DNA of 64,000 nt from positions 225,030 through 289,029 of the forward strand of contig JAFZOK010000017.1 in the NCBI GenBank assembly GCA_017550655.1. The letters run 5' to 3'. Under the pieces are notes generated by a model, which was given only the letters and a program-made list of their open reading frames with translations, was not told the DNA's origin and searched no databases. A program made the translations under genes and the position numbers. This document shows, one piece after another, positions 42,531 through 50,191 of the stretch. Numbering within the stretch: the first letter of the stretch is position 1; every line of letters starts with the position of its first letter. Source of the DNA: Bacteroidales bacterium (lineage in GTDB: Bacteria > Bacteroidota > Bacteroidia > Bacteroidales > UBA932).

Positions 42531-45248
42531 ATGTCAGAGATAGACAGGGAAGATATAAATCAGGAAGAATTGCAGCAAGAGGAGCCGAAAGGCAAATTCT
42601 CTAAGCTTCTGAAGGAGGGAGATAACAAGTACAGGCTTCCGGGAATGTTCAAGAACTGGTTCCTGGACTACGCATCATATGTTATTCTGGACCGTGCCGT
42701 ACCGCACATTGAAGATGGACTCAAGCCGGTTCAGAGAAGGATTCTGCACGCAATGAGGAAGATCCACGACGGTTCCCTTATCAAGGTGGCCACCATCGTG
42801 GGTGAAACCATGAAATACCATCCCCACAGCGATGCCTCCATCAAGGACGCTCTGGTTCAGATCGGGCAGAAAAACCTGCTGATAGACTGCCAGGGAAACT
42901 GGGGTAACACCATAACCGGAGACGAGGCAGCCGCAGGAAGATACATCGAGGGAAGGCTCTCCAACTTTGCTTTGGAGGTGGTTTTCAACCCGAAGACCAC
43001 AGAGTGGATGAACTCCTACGACGGAAGGAACAAGGAGCCGGTCACCCTGCCGGTAAAGTTCCCTCTGGTTCTTTACCAGGGAGCGGACGGTATCGCGGTA
43101 GGACTCAACTGCAAGATCCTTCCGCACAACTTCAACGAGATCATTGACGCTTCCATAGCTTTCCTCAGGAGCGAAGAGTATCACCTCTATCCTGATTTCC
43201 CTTCCGGAGGAATCATGGACGTAAGCCGCTATGCGGACGGAAAGAGGGGCGGAAAGATAACCGTCAGGGCCAGAATCCTCAAGATAGACAAGAAGACCCT
43301 GAAAATCACTGAGCTTCCTTTCGGAAAGAATTCCGGAAACATTCTCCAGAGCATCATAGCCGCCAACGACAAGGGCAAGATCAAGGTCCGCAAGGTTGAG
43401 GACCTGAGCGGAAAGAAGGCGGAAATCGTGGTTACGCTGGCCGCAGGAGAATCTCCGGACAAGACCATTGACGCTCTCTACGCGTTTACGGACTGCCAGG
43501 TTTCCATCAACCCGAACACCTGTGTCATAAAGGATAACAAGCCGCACTTCCTGACCGTATCCGAAGTGCTGGAATTCAGCACCCTCCGTACCAGAGACCT
43601 CCTGAAGAAGGAACTGGAGATAAGGCTCGGCGAACTGGAAGAAAGCTGGCACTCCCTGTCCCTTGAGAAGATCTTCTTCGAGGAAGGCAAGTACAAGCTC
43701 CTGGAAGACAAGAAGACCAGAAGCTGGGACAGCCAGGTGAACGAAATCCACAAGGCCTTGAAGGTTTACGAGCCGCTTCTGCACCAGAAAGTCACACGCG
43801 ATGATGTGCTCAAGCTCGTGGAGAAGCCAGTAAGGAAGATTTCCCGTTTCGACATCAAGGAGTGCAACGCCAAGATAGACAACGTGGAGAAGGAGATTGC
43901 CAAAGTCCATCGCGACCTTGAAAACCTTACAGAGGTTACTATTGAATACTTCCAGAGCCTGAAAGACAAATACGGAGAGGCTTATCCTCGCTGCACAGAG
44001 ATTTCTAATCTGGAGACCATCCAGGTTGCCAGAGTGGCCGTTGCAAACGCCAAGCTCTACGCCAACTTCGAGGAGGGCTTCATCGGAATGGACCTCAAGA
44101 AGGACGACAACGCCCAGTTTATCTGCAACTGCTCGGACATCGACGATGTCATCGTCTTTATGTCCAACGGCAAATATCTGGTTACCAAGGTATCGGACAA
44201 GGCTTTCGTGGGCAAGGACATTATCCACGCCGCCGTGTTCCAGAAGAACGACCTGAGAACAATCTACAACGTCATATACCGCGACGGCAAGTCCGGCAAC
44301 AACTTTGTCAAGAGATTTGCCGTAACCTCAGTCACCCGAGACAAGGAGTATGACGTTACAATGGGAACTCCGGGTTCCAAGATCCTCTGGTTTACCGCCA
44401 ACCATAACGGAGAGGCCGAGACCGTCAAGGTTAACCTCCGTCCAAGGCTCAAGCTCAAGAAACTGAACTTCGACTACGACTTTGCAACTCTTGCAATCAA
44501 GGGAAAGACCTCCAGGGGTAACCTACTGAGCAAGAACCCGATAAGCAAGATAACCCTTAAGGCCAAAGGCGGCTCCACCATCGGAGACAAGCCTCTGTGG
44601 TTCGATACCGATGTCAACCGCCTCAACGAGGACAAGAGAGGAACCTACCTGGGCAAGTTCAAGGACGAAGACCGTATCCTGGCAGTTTACAAGAACGGAA
44701 CTTACGCCACCACCAGCCAGGATCTCAACAATCACTATGAGGGAGAACTCATCCGGGTAGAGAAGTTCGATCCTGCAAAGGTCTATGCCGCTGTCTATTA
44801 CGATGCAGAATCCGAGAAATTCTACCTCAAGAGGTTCAAGTTCGAGCTTAACAACAACCCGTCAAACCTCTTCATCAGCGAGGAGGAAGGCTCATACCTT
44901 GTTGCCATCACTTCAGCCACCGGAAGCCAGGTTGTCATCCAGTTCGGCGGCAAGCATGAAGGCCGTCAGAACGAGGCTGTGGCAGTTGACAGCTTCATCG
45001 CGGAGAAAGGATGGAAAGCCAAGGGCAAGCGCCTCACCCAGTACGAGATCGAAAAGGTTGTTCTCATAGAACCTCCTGTCCTTGAGGATGAAGACGAGGA
45101 CTATGATTTTGAACCCCAGCCTGATGACGAGAATCCTTCAACCGGTTCTTCAAATGAAGAATCTGGGGAAGACATTCCTGAAGACACAGACTTCCCTGAA
45201 GAAGACTCAGACTCCTGGGACGGAGAAGACGAACCAACCCTTTTCTAA
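42531..45248 (+). CDS. parC: DNA topoisomerase IV subunit A
   Basis: A 905-residue type IIA topoisomerase A subunit. I chose the ATG at 42531 because the frame upstream begins only at a TTG within the promoter. The breakage-reunion domain starts at about residue 35; the catalytic tyrosine is Tyr138 in AGRYIEGRLSN. The C-terminal domain has a degenerate set of beta-pinwheel blades and an acidic tail of about 50 residues. It matches the ParC-like proteins of Bacteroidota rather than GyrA (no GyrA box QRRGGKG is seen). The parE gene is not adjacent here; aroK follows with no gap. Confidence 0.93.
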   Translation: MSEIDREDINQEELQQEEPKGKFSKLLKEGDNKYRLPGMFKNWFLDYASYVILDRAVPHIEDGLKPVQRRILHAMRKIHDGSLIKVATIVGETMKYHPHSDASIKDALVQIGQKNLLIDCQGNWGNTITGDEAAAGRYIEGRLSNFALEVVFNPKTTEWMNSYDGRNKEPVTLPVKFPLVLYQGADGIAVGLNCKILPHNFNEIIDASIAFLRSEEYHLYPDFPSGGIMDVSRYADGKRGGKITVRARILKIDKKTLKITELPFGKNSGNILQSIIAANDKGKIKVRKVEDLSGKKAEIVVTLAAGESPDKTIDALYAFTDCQVSINPNTCVIKDNKPHFLTVSEVLEFSTLRTRDLLKKELEIRLGELEESWHSLSLEKIFFEEGKYKLLEDKKTRSWDSQVNEIHKALKVYEPLLHQKVTRDDVLKLVEKPVRKISRFDIKECNAKIDNVEKEIAKVHRDLENLTEVTIEYFQSLKDKYGEAYPRCTEISNLETIQVARVAVANAKLYANFEEGFIGMDLKKDDNAQFICNCSDIDDVIVFMSNGKYLVTKVSDKAFVGKDIIHAAVFQKNDLRTIYNVIYRDGKSGNNFVKRFAVTSVTRDKEYDVTMGTPGSKILWFTANHNGEAETVKVNLRPRLKLKKLNFDYDFATLAIKGKTSRGNLLSKNPISKITLKAKGGSTIGDKPLWFDTDVNRLNEDKRGTYLGKFKDEDRILAVYKNGTYATTSQDLNNHYEGELIRVEKFDPAKVYAAVYYDAESEKFYLKRFKFELNNNPSNLFISEEEGSYLVAITSATGSQVVIQFGGKHEGRQNEAVAVDSFIAEKGWKAKGKRLTQYEIEKVVLIEPPVLEDEDEDYDFEPQPDDENPSTGSSNEESGEDIPEDTDFPEEDSDSWDGEDEPTLF

Positions 45249-45249
45249 A

Positions 45250-45795
45250 ATGATCATTGCACTCTGCGGTTTCATGACTTCCGGCAAGACACTGGCCGGG
45301 GAAGCCCTGTCTGAAAAGACTGGCAGGAAACTCATTGACCTTGACCAGTACATAGAGCAGAAAGAAGGCCTGGATATGGAATCCATTTTCAGGGAAAAAG
45401 GAGAAGCATATTTCAGAAAAAAGGAAGAGGAATCGCTAAGAAAAATCCTTGACACTGAAGATGATATCATCCTCTCCCTCGGCGGAGGAACTCCAATGAA
45501 TCCCAACTGCAGAGCCCTACTGAAAGAACGTACCAAGTGCTTCTTCCTGACCTGCTCTCCAAAGGTTCTTGCGGAAAGGATGCTCCTCCTCCAGGACGGC
45601 AGACCACTTGTAAAGGCCCTACTCGCCGAGCACCCGAACTCCACCAAAAAGCAAAAACTCCAAATCCTCGAAGCCTGGGCCAAAGAAAAGCTCCAGGAAC
45701 GGATCCCCCTCTACCAAGCCTGCTCCATCCAAACCATCGACACCTCAATCTGGGACATTGAATCAATCACCTCTCAGATCATGGGCGGCTTTTAG
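45250..45795 (+). CDS. aroK: Shikimate kinase
   Basis: A 181-residue shikimate kinase, which phosphorylates shikimate in aromatic amino acid synthesis. Walker A is GFMTSGKT (7-14), Asp32 sits in DLDQYIE, and GGG at 78-80 binds shikimate; LLQDGRPLV is the lid region. The ATG at 45250 follows the parC stop by one base; the frame is open earlier but lies inside parC. The last 17 bases overlap the 3' end of the convergent DnaE-like gene, marking the border of the accessory island. Confidence 0.95.
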   Translation: MIIALCGFMTSGKTLAGEALSEKTGRKLIDLDQYIEQKEGLDMESIFREKGEAYFRKKEEESLRKILDTEDDIILSLGGGTPMNPNCRALLKERTKCFFLTCSPKVLAERMLLLQDGRPLVKALLAEHPNSTKKQKLQILEAWAKEKLQERIPLYQACSIQTIDTSIWDIESITSQIMGGF

Positions 45796-46708
45796 GCCAC
45801 AACGCCTCCACCGAGAGCATCGTCCTGGCAATCTCTTCTCCCTTGAGTGCCAGAATGTAATCGTGTTCAGGAACTGTTGCCCCCATTTTCTGTAACAGGT
45901 GTGCCTGTTCCTTATATACCAGGATTCCGTAGGTTTCCTGGAGTATCCGGTCCACCCGTGGATTTCCCGTGGACGGGATGCTGCCAGGATTCTGTTTCCG
46001 GCATAGGACTTCTCTGTAGAGATGTATCCTCCGTGGAGAATTGAGCGCTCTCAGCAGACACAGGTCAGACATTGATTCCGGTTCAAAGTCTGACAGCCAC
46101 CCCCGCATTTTGTCCGTCTCGAACCAGACCGATCCATCTGTCAAACCCAGGTTAAACTTGTAGAGGACTTTCTCGGTCAGTGGCCGCCATCCTCCCTTCA
46201 GTGTCCTCTTGAACTTGTCCAGATCTTCATTTTCAATGACGTGGAGCTGGAAAGTCATCTCCGGTATCACCTCTGTAAAGGTTATCTGGAAGGTGCCCGG
46301 CTCTGTCTCAGCGATGATTTCATCACGGTCTTCCAGAACCTTCTCAGCAACAGCAACACCTCCAGTACCAGTCTCAAGAACCAGATCGTTATTAGGACCG
46401 AAGTATTCGAGGAAGAAGGAGAATGGCAAATCCCATAAGACTGGATTAACCCGTGTCACACCAGTCAGATAGAGCAGAAGGGAACAGTTGAAGTATCCAA
46501 ATCCGGGACTAGTCACGATGCCTGCAGTCCGGACTTTAGCAGCCACATCGGAAAGTAGTCTTGTGCAGGCTAACCGGATAGGATCAGCATCTATCCAATC
46601 CAATTCTTCCTTAATGCGAGCCATCAAGTCTTTTACAGTACATTGATCGAAACCGTCAATCTTGTGTTCAATGGCTCTGTTAATCTTTTGCAGTAATTGT
46701 TTATCCAT
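45779..46708 (-). CDS. DnaE-like orphan protein lacking polymerase aspartates
   Basis: A 309-residue protein (ATG at 46708; a TTG three codons earlier is unlikely). Its sequence follows the palm-finger region of bacterial DNA polymerase III alpha: GIVTSPGFGYFNCSLLLYLTG at 63-83 aligns with the GRGSAAGSLVAYLLG motif (kept in shorter parts), PFSFFLEYF with LFERFLNPE, and TYGILVYKEQ at 259-268 with the TYG(I/V)xxYQEQ motif. At the place of the catalytic PDxDxDF loop it reads NNDLVLETG (106-114), so the metal-binding aspartates are gone. No PHP, thumb or OB part is present. It is probably a non-catalytic derivative that binds DNA or a replication partner. It is divergent from the WYL regulator. 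Confidence 0.75.
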   Translation of the reverse strand: MDKQLLQKINRAIEHKIDGFDQCTVKDLMARIKEELDWIDADPIRLACTRLLSDVAAKVRTAGIVTSPGFGYFNCSLLLYLTGVTRVNPVLWDLPFSFFLEYFGPNNDLVLETGTGGVAVAEKVLEDRDEIIAETEPGTFQITFTEVIPEMTFQLHVIENEDLDKFKRTLKGGWRPLTEKVLYKFNLGLTDGSVWFETDKMRGWLSDFEPESMSDLCLLRALNSPRRIHLYREVLCRKQNPGSIPSTGNPRVDRILQETYGILVYKEQAHLLQKMGATVPEHDYILALKGEEIARTMLSVEALWPKSRP

Positions 46709-46732
46709 ACTCAACAATTCAATTATGATTTT

Positions 46733-46809
46733 TTCGGCAAAGATATATGTAGCATCGGCAAAAAAACGGCAGAATTAAATTATTTCACTTCTGCCAGAAT
46801 ATTGCCGAA
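46733..46809. promoter_or_regulatory. Nested inverted repeats between the DnaE-like and WYL genes
   Basis: An outer pair TTCGGCAA/TTGCCGAA (46733-46740, 46802-46809) encloses GGCAGAA/TTCTGCC (46768-46774, 46789-46795) in the AT-rich divergent intergenic region. Together they make a symmetric region of 77 bases that could be the operator of the WYL regulator and control both directions. A TATCTTTG -7 box lies at 46818-46825 on the plus strand, just before the WYL start. Confidence 0.55.
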
Positions 46810-46834
46810 GATATGAGTATCTTTGTGGTCAGTT

Positions 46835-47758
46835 ATGGCAAAAAACTATTTCAAATCTTACATCTGGCTGCTGGAAACTCTCCAGAGCAGAGGTTCCCTT
46901 ACACTTGCTGAAATCAAGCGCCTTTGGAAGAGGAGCTCGGTAAATGATGAAGGAAAGGAACTTGCAACACGTACTTTTTCCAACCATATTGCTTCCATCG
47001 CAGATATCTTCGGCATATACATCGTCTGTGACCGAAGCAGCAATACTTATCACATTGACAACAGGGATGAACTAAACGGAAGCGGCATTCGCGAATGGAT
47101 GCTGGAAGCCCTCAGCCTTAACAGCCTCATCAATGAAAGTGCCGGATTGCGATCCAGACTCCTTTTCGAAAGCGAGCCTTCCAGTCATCGCTTCCTTACT
47201 GATATCATCAAAGCCATCCGCGATGAGAAAATGGTAGAGGTAAACTACCAGAGTTTCAAGATGGATGAACCCAGAATATTCCTTCTGGAGCCATATTGTC
47301 TGAAAGAATACAAACGACGCTGGTATCTTTTTGCCCGTGAACACAAGGCAAAATACAAAGAGCCGCACTCCTTCTCCCTTGACAGGATGAGTTCTGTTAC
47401 AGTCAGCGATGCAACCTTCACGGTTCCAAAGTCTTTCGACTCAGAGGAATTCTTCAGCACCCGTTATGGCGTTCTTCAATATGAAGGCGAGAAGCCGGTT
47501 CGCATCAAGATCAAAACAACAGCCCATCAGGCCAACTATTTCCGAACCCTTCCGCTACACTCCAGCCAAAAGGAAATCGAAAAGACAGACACATTTTCCA
47601 TCTTCTCCTACTACCTCTCACCAAACTATGATTTCATTCACGACGTCCTATATTTCGGCGATGCCCTGGAAGTCCTGGAACCAGCAAGCTTGAGGACCTC
47701 ACTCCACGAAACCATCAGCAAACTAAACACCTGCTATGATAATGAACAATCGAGATAA
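46835..47758 (+). CDS. WYL domain transcriptional regulator
   Basis: A 307-residue regulator from the ATG at 46835 (the frame begins at a TTG inside the promoter). A winged helix-turn-helix occupies about 1-80, the WYL domain about 120-200 with the literal Trp163-Tyr164-Leu165 in RRWYLFAREH, and a WCX-type C-terminal domain ends YFGDALEVLEPASLR. WYL proteins sense ligands, often nucleic acid or nucleotide derived, and many (CapW, BrxR) control phage-defence operons. The next gene starts inside it: its ATG at 47736 lies 23 bases before this stop, so regulator and nuclease-like protein are coupled. A DnaE-like gene is divergent. Confidence 0.92.
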   Translation: MAKNYFKSYIWLLETLQSRGSLTLAEIKRLWKRSSVNDEGKELATRTFSNHIASIADIFGIYIVCDRSSNTYHIDNRDELNGSGIREWMLEALSLNSLINESAGLRSRLLFESEPSSHRFLTDIIKAIRDEKMVEVNYQSFKMDEPRIFLLEPYCLKEYKRRWYLFAREHKAKYKEPHSFSLDRMSSVTVSDATFTVPKSFDSEEFFSTRYGVLQYEGEKPVRIKIKTTAHQANYFRTLPLHSSQKEIEKTDTFSIFSYYLSPNYDFIHDVLYFGDALEVLEPASLRTSLHETISKLNTCYDNEQSR

Positions 47759-48716
47759 ACTAGAAGAATCTGCTAAAATTAAAAGCCTTTATAAGTTTTT
47801 CAAAGACAATGACTTTCTTTCTTCTGATACCATTAATCTTAAGTATAATTATTCAAAGGGGAAAAAGTCTCAATGGTCTCTTGCCTTTGCAGGAAAATGC
47901 CTAAAAGATGTCTTTGGCATTGAAAATCCAATATTCTGCTCCAAATTTGTTGAAGCCATCAGTGGGGACGGGCAAGAGGCTGATAAGATTACAACTCTTC
48001 ATTCCTCTTCTCTTGCGTCCCTATTGGTATTCTATTCAGTCAGTAAGGATAATCCTATCTATGTGGATGTTAATGGCCATTTAGAGAAGTTTATTGAGAG
48101 TCGATTTGAAGTAAAAAATGAGGTTAGTATAGGAAGCAACAACTTTTCAAACATAGATGTTGTCCTTTATGGCGATAACTGCATTTTATATCTGGAATCA
48201 AAATTTTCTGAATACCTTGGAAGCGGTCCTGTTGAAGTAAAAGAAGTCAAATACTACGACATTATTTATAATCGATTAGCAAACACTCTCAGTGATATAG
48301 GGCTTCATTTAAAGGAAAGGAAAAATGGAAAGGAAAGGGTTCTTGAAAGAGTCGATGAGAAACCTTTTTATAGCGAAGGAATCAAACAGATGATATCCCA
48401 CTATCTCGGTCTTACAACTGAAATTCAGTCTGGCAGGCTGAATTCAGATGGGAAGACAATAGTTTTAGGCGAAATCCTTTTTTATTTTGACAACAAAATT
48501 CCAAATGGCCGAAAGAAATTCAACTCATACAGAGAGGCTTATTCTATTCTAAAAAAGGGGCTAACATTATGTGCTGAAGAAGACAAAACCGGACTCATTA
48601 TCAACCACCTCAGTACATATCAGAGTATCTTGGCGGTGACAAAGAATCATGGATTCCTTATGAAACTCCCTGAGAGTATTCGTGAATTCTACCATTTCAA
48701 AGAATTGGAGGAGTGA
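47736..48716 (+). CDS. PD-(D/E)XK-like nuclease-fold protein A
   Basis: A 326-residue protein with no recognised family. Residues 139-160 read NIDVVLYGDNCILYLESKF, a strand-turn-strand with Asp141 and Glu154-x-Lys156, the PD-(D/E)XK nuclease core (D-x12-E-x-K). There are no membrane segments. ATGs at 47736 and 47742 are both possible; the first overlaps the WYL gene by 23 bases. The gene is clearly AT-richer than aroK or recJ and uses many A/T-ending codons, a sign of transfer. Its partner in sequence layout, the protein at 48983-49933, has the same active-site spacing. I infer a restriction-like or defence nuclease under WYL control; enzymatic activity is untested. Confidence 0.75.
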   Translation: MIMNNRDKLEESAKIKSLYKFFKDNDFLSSDTINLKYNYSKGKKSQWSLAFAGKCLKDVFGIENPIFCSKFVEAISGDGQEADKITTLHSSSLASLLVFYSVSKDNPIYVDVNGHLEKFIESRFEVKNEVSIGSNNFSNIDVVLYGDNCILYLESKFSEYLGSGPVEVKEVKYYDIIYNRLANTLSDIGLHLKERKNGKERVLERVDEKPFYSEGIKQMISHYLGLTTEIQSGRLNSDGKTIVLGEILFYFDNKIPNGRKKFNSYREAYSILKKGLTLCAEEDKTGLIINHLSTYQSILAVTKNHGFLMKLPESIREFYHFKELEE

Positions 48717-48821
48717 CGCAAATCCACATACTGAACAGAGTATTTGTCAAAAGATAAAATTGCAAAACAAGGGTGGAAACCGCTGGAAATCTAATATTAT
48801 TAGTATATTGCAAAAAATAAC
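48717..48821. other. Intergenic stretch upstream of the WYL relic
   Basis: AT-rich, no open frame of note, no hairpin terminator and no clear promoter. It may be further eroded regulator sequence, but I see no residual similarity to the WYL gene here. Confidence 0.4.
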
Positions 48822-48953
48822 TCATACATAGGTTACAGCGTCTTTGCCGACAACCTAGCCCCAGATTATTAAGTCAAGCAAGACATCCTCTCGTTTGGAG
48901 ATACAGTGGAAGTCCTGGAACCACTATCTTTAAGGAGGAAGACAGCTTTATAA
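48822..48953 (+). pseudogene. Remnant of a second WYL regulator (C-terminus only)
   Basis: In one frame this stretch encodes a decayed copy of the last 40 residues of a WYL regulator: SVFADNLAPDY, a stop (TAA at 48870-48872), then DILSFGDTVEVLEPLSLR and a final stop. The intact gene at 46835-47758 ends FSIFSYYLSPNYDF then DVLYFGDALEVLEPASLR; the block GGAAGTCCTGGAACCA is identical in DNA. No N-terminal part is left. Its place directly before the second nuclease-like gene mirrors the intact WYL-nuclease pair, so the island probably once held two such modules. Confidence 0.78.
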
Positions 48954-48982
48954 CTAAAACCTTTTTTTAAACATATCACGCT

Positions 48983-49933
48983 ATGAAAACTCAAGATTTC
49001 CGCAACAAATGGGAGAAAGGATTAGAGAACTACCTTTCAAAAATAGATAAATCCCGATGTAATGGGTTTACAAGAAAGTCAAAATGTAAAGAAGCTGCTA
49101 GACATAGGCACATTATTGATTTAAAGGCTGGAGAAAATGAACTTGATGTTATTAAAGAGTATAATGTTCTGGATAATAAAGACGACTTTGAATATTTGAT
49201 TGGGAGGAGGAAAGTTCATCAATATGCAAGGCACTTAAATTCATCTCAGGTGATGTGCTATAATTTTTTTCGCCCAATGATTTTAGTTGATTCAAATAAA
49301 CCTAAATATGGTTCTCCTAAGGATCTTTTGATAAGATTTGTAAATGAAAAGATCCATGTATCTATTTCAAAGGATGCTCTTTGTTATTTTGAATATGAAG
49401 ATATAGATACTCGGAAGCAATTCAAATCATATACTAACAATAAAGGAAGAGGAGAAAAAAGCCAGTTTGATTTCTATATAAAAGATGGTGTAACTGAACT
49501 TTTCTTTGAAATAAAATATACAGAATCTTCTTTTGGCAAATGGCCAAGTGATAATAACAAGATATCAGGACAGAGTATTATCAATCATTGTTCATATATT
49601 CAGAACGGTTATAAATCTTGGCTTCGTGATAGTCAATACTTCACTGAAGATTGCAAAAATAAGATACTATCATTTAAAGAATCTGAGTTTTCATATCCCC
49701 AAAACCCTTTTAACGCTCAGTATCAATTATTTAGAAATGCATTAAGAGCCAGAGATTCAAGTTATTCCATTTTTATCTTCCCTGCTGCAAATCCAGATAT
49801 CAAACGGGAATTTGAAGTTTTCAAAAAAAACCTTTGGGATAACCAACAACATATAATTGGTTTAACATGGGAGGATTTAAAGCAATATATGTTACCCGAA
49901 TTCATCGAAAAATATATAAGTATTCTTGAATAA
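48983..49933 (+). CDS. PD-(D/E)XK-like nuclease-fold protein B (PGN_0703-like)
   Basis: A 316-residue soluble protein. Residues 161-180 (QFDFYIKDGVTELFFEIKYT) hold Asp163 and Glu176-Ile-Lys178, the PD-(D/E)XK core with the same D-x12-E-x-K spacing as the protein at 47736-48716. The N-terminal RHRHIIDLKAGENELDVIKE and the ARHLNSSQVMCYNFFRPMI segments recall the PGN_0703 group of putative restriction endonucleases described in Bacteroidota. The gene is very AT-rich compared with recJ and lysS. It follows a relic of a WYL regulator and precedes a candidate small RNA. No methyltransferase is nearby, which argues against a standard restriction-modification system. Confidence 0.75.
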   Translation: MKTQDFRNKWEKGLENYLSKIDKSRCNGFTRKSKCKEAARHRHIIDLKAGENELDVIKEYNVLDNKDDFEYLIGRRKVHQYARHLNSSQVMCYNFFRPMILVDSNKPKYGSPKDLLIRFVNEKIHVSISKDALCYFEYEDIDTRKQFKSYTNNKGRGEKSQFDFYIKDGVTELFFEIKYTESSFGKWPSDNNKISGQSIINHCSYIQNGYKSWLRDSQYFTEDCKNKILSFKESEFSYPQNPFNAQYQLFRNALRARDSSYSIFIFPAANPDIKREFEVFKKNLWDNQQHIIGLTWEDLKQYMLPEFIEKYISILE

Positions 49934-49965
49934 ACTCTATATCTCTTAATACCAAAAGGAATTCT

Positions 49966-50055
49966 TATATTTGCAACGGATTGGCAAGTCCAATCAAATG
50001 GACTGGGGTGTCCCTGGTCGGAAAAGGGTTGAAGTGTAATCTCAACTCTTTTTTT
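49966..50055 (+). ncRNA. Candidate small structured RNA with own promoter and terminator
   Basis: A TATATTTG -7 box (49966-49973) is followed by a hairpin GATTGG/CCAATC (49979-49984, 49990-49995), a GC-rich hairpin around 50000-50020 (GAC-GGG/CCC-GTC type) and an intrinsic terminator: stem GGGTTGA/TCAACTC (50026-50032, 50042-50048, one G-T pair) with T7 (50049-50055). No open reading frame fits. The transcript would be about 75 bases. No -33 box is evident. It could be a regulatory RNA of the island or an unrelated sRNA. Confidence 0.6.
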
Positions 50056-50086
50056 GTTTTTTTAAAACGAGGGGATAGAATAGAGT

Positions 50087-50132
50087 GTAAAAAAGCAGGT
50101 ATCGATTCACTTTAAGTCATCAATACCTGCTT
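50087..50132 (-). terminator. Intrinsic terminator of recJ
   Basis: A 14-bp stem (50093-50106 with 50119-50132, one G-U pair in the minus-strand RNA) with a 12-base loop, followed on the minus strand by a T run, 60 bases after the recJ stop. It also closes the accessory island against read-through from the core genome. Confidence 0.8.
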
Positions 50133-50191
50133 CTACTCTCTAGTTATAATATCCATATGACACTGCAAATGTATAGAATATTTCTATTGTT

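Noticed and set aside
42675-44228. A minus-strand reading frame of 517 codons
   Set aside because: It is antisense to parC, caused by the codon bias of that gene.
45082-45249. Upstream extension of aroK
   Set aside because: It lies within the 3' end of parC in another frame; the shikimate kinase fold starts exactly at the ATG at 45250.
49966-50055. Retron or type III toxin-antitoxin RNA
   Set aside because: There is no reverse transcriptase gene nearby and no tandem repeats of the type III antitoxin kind.
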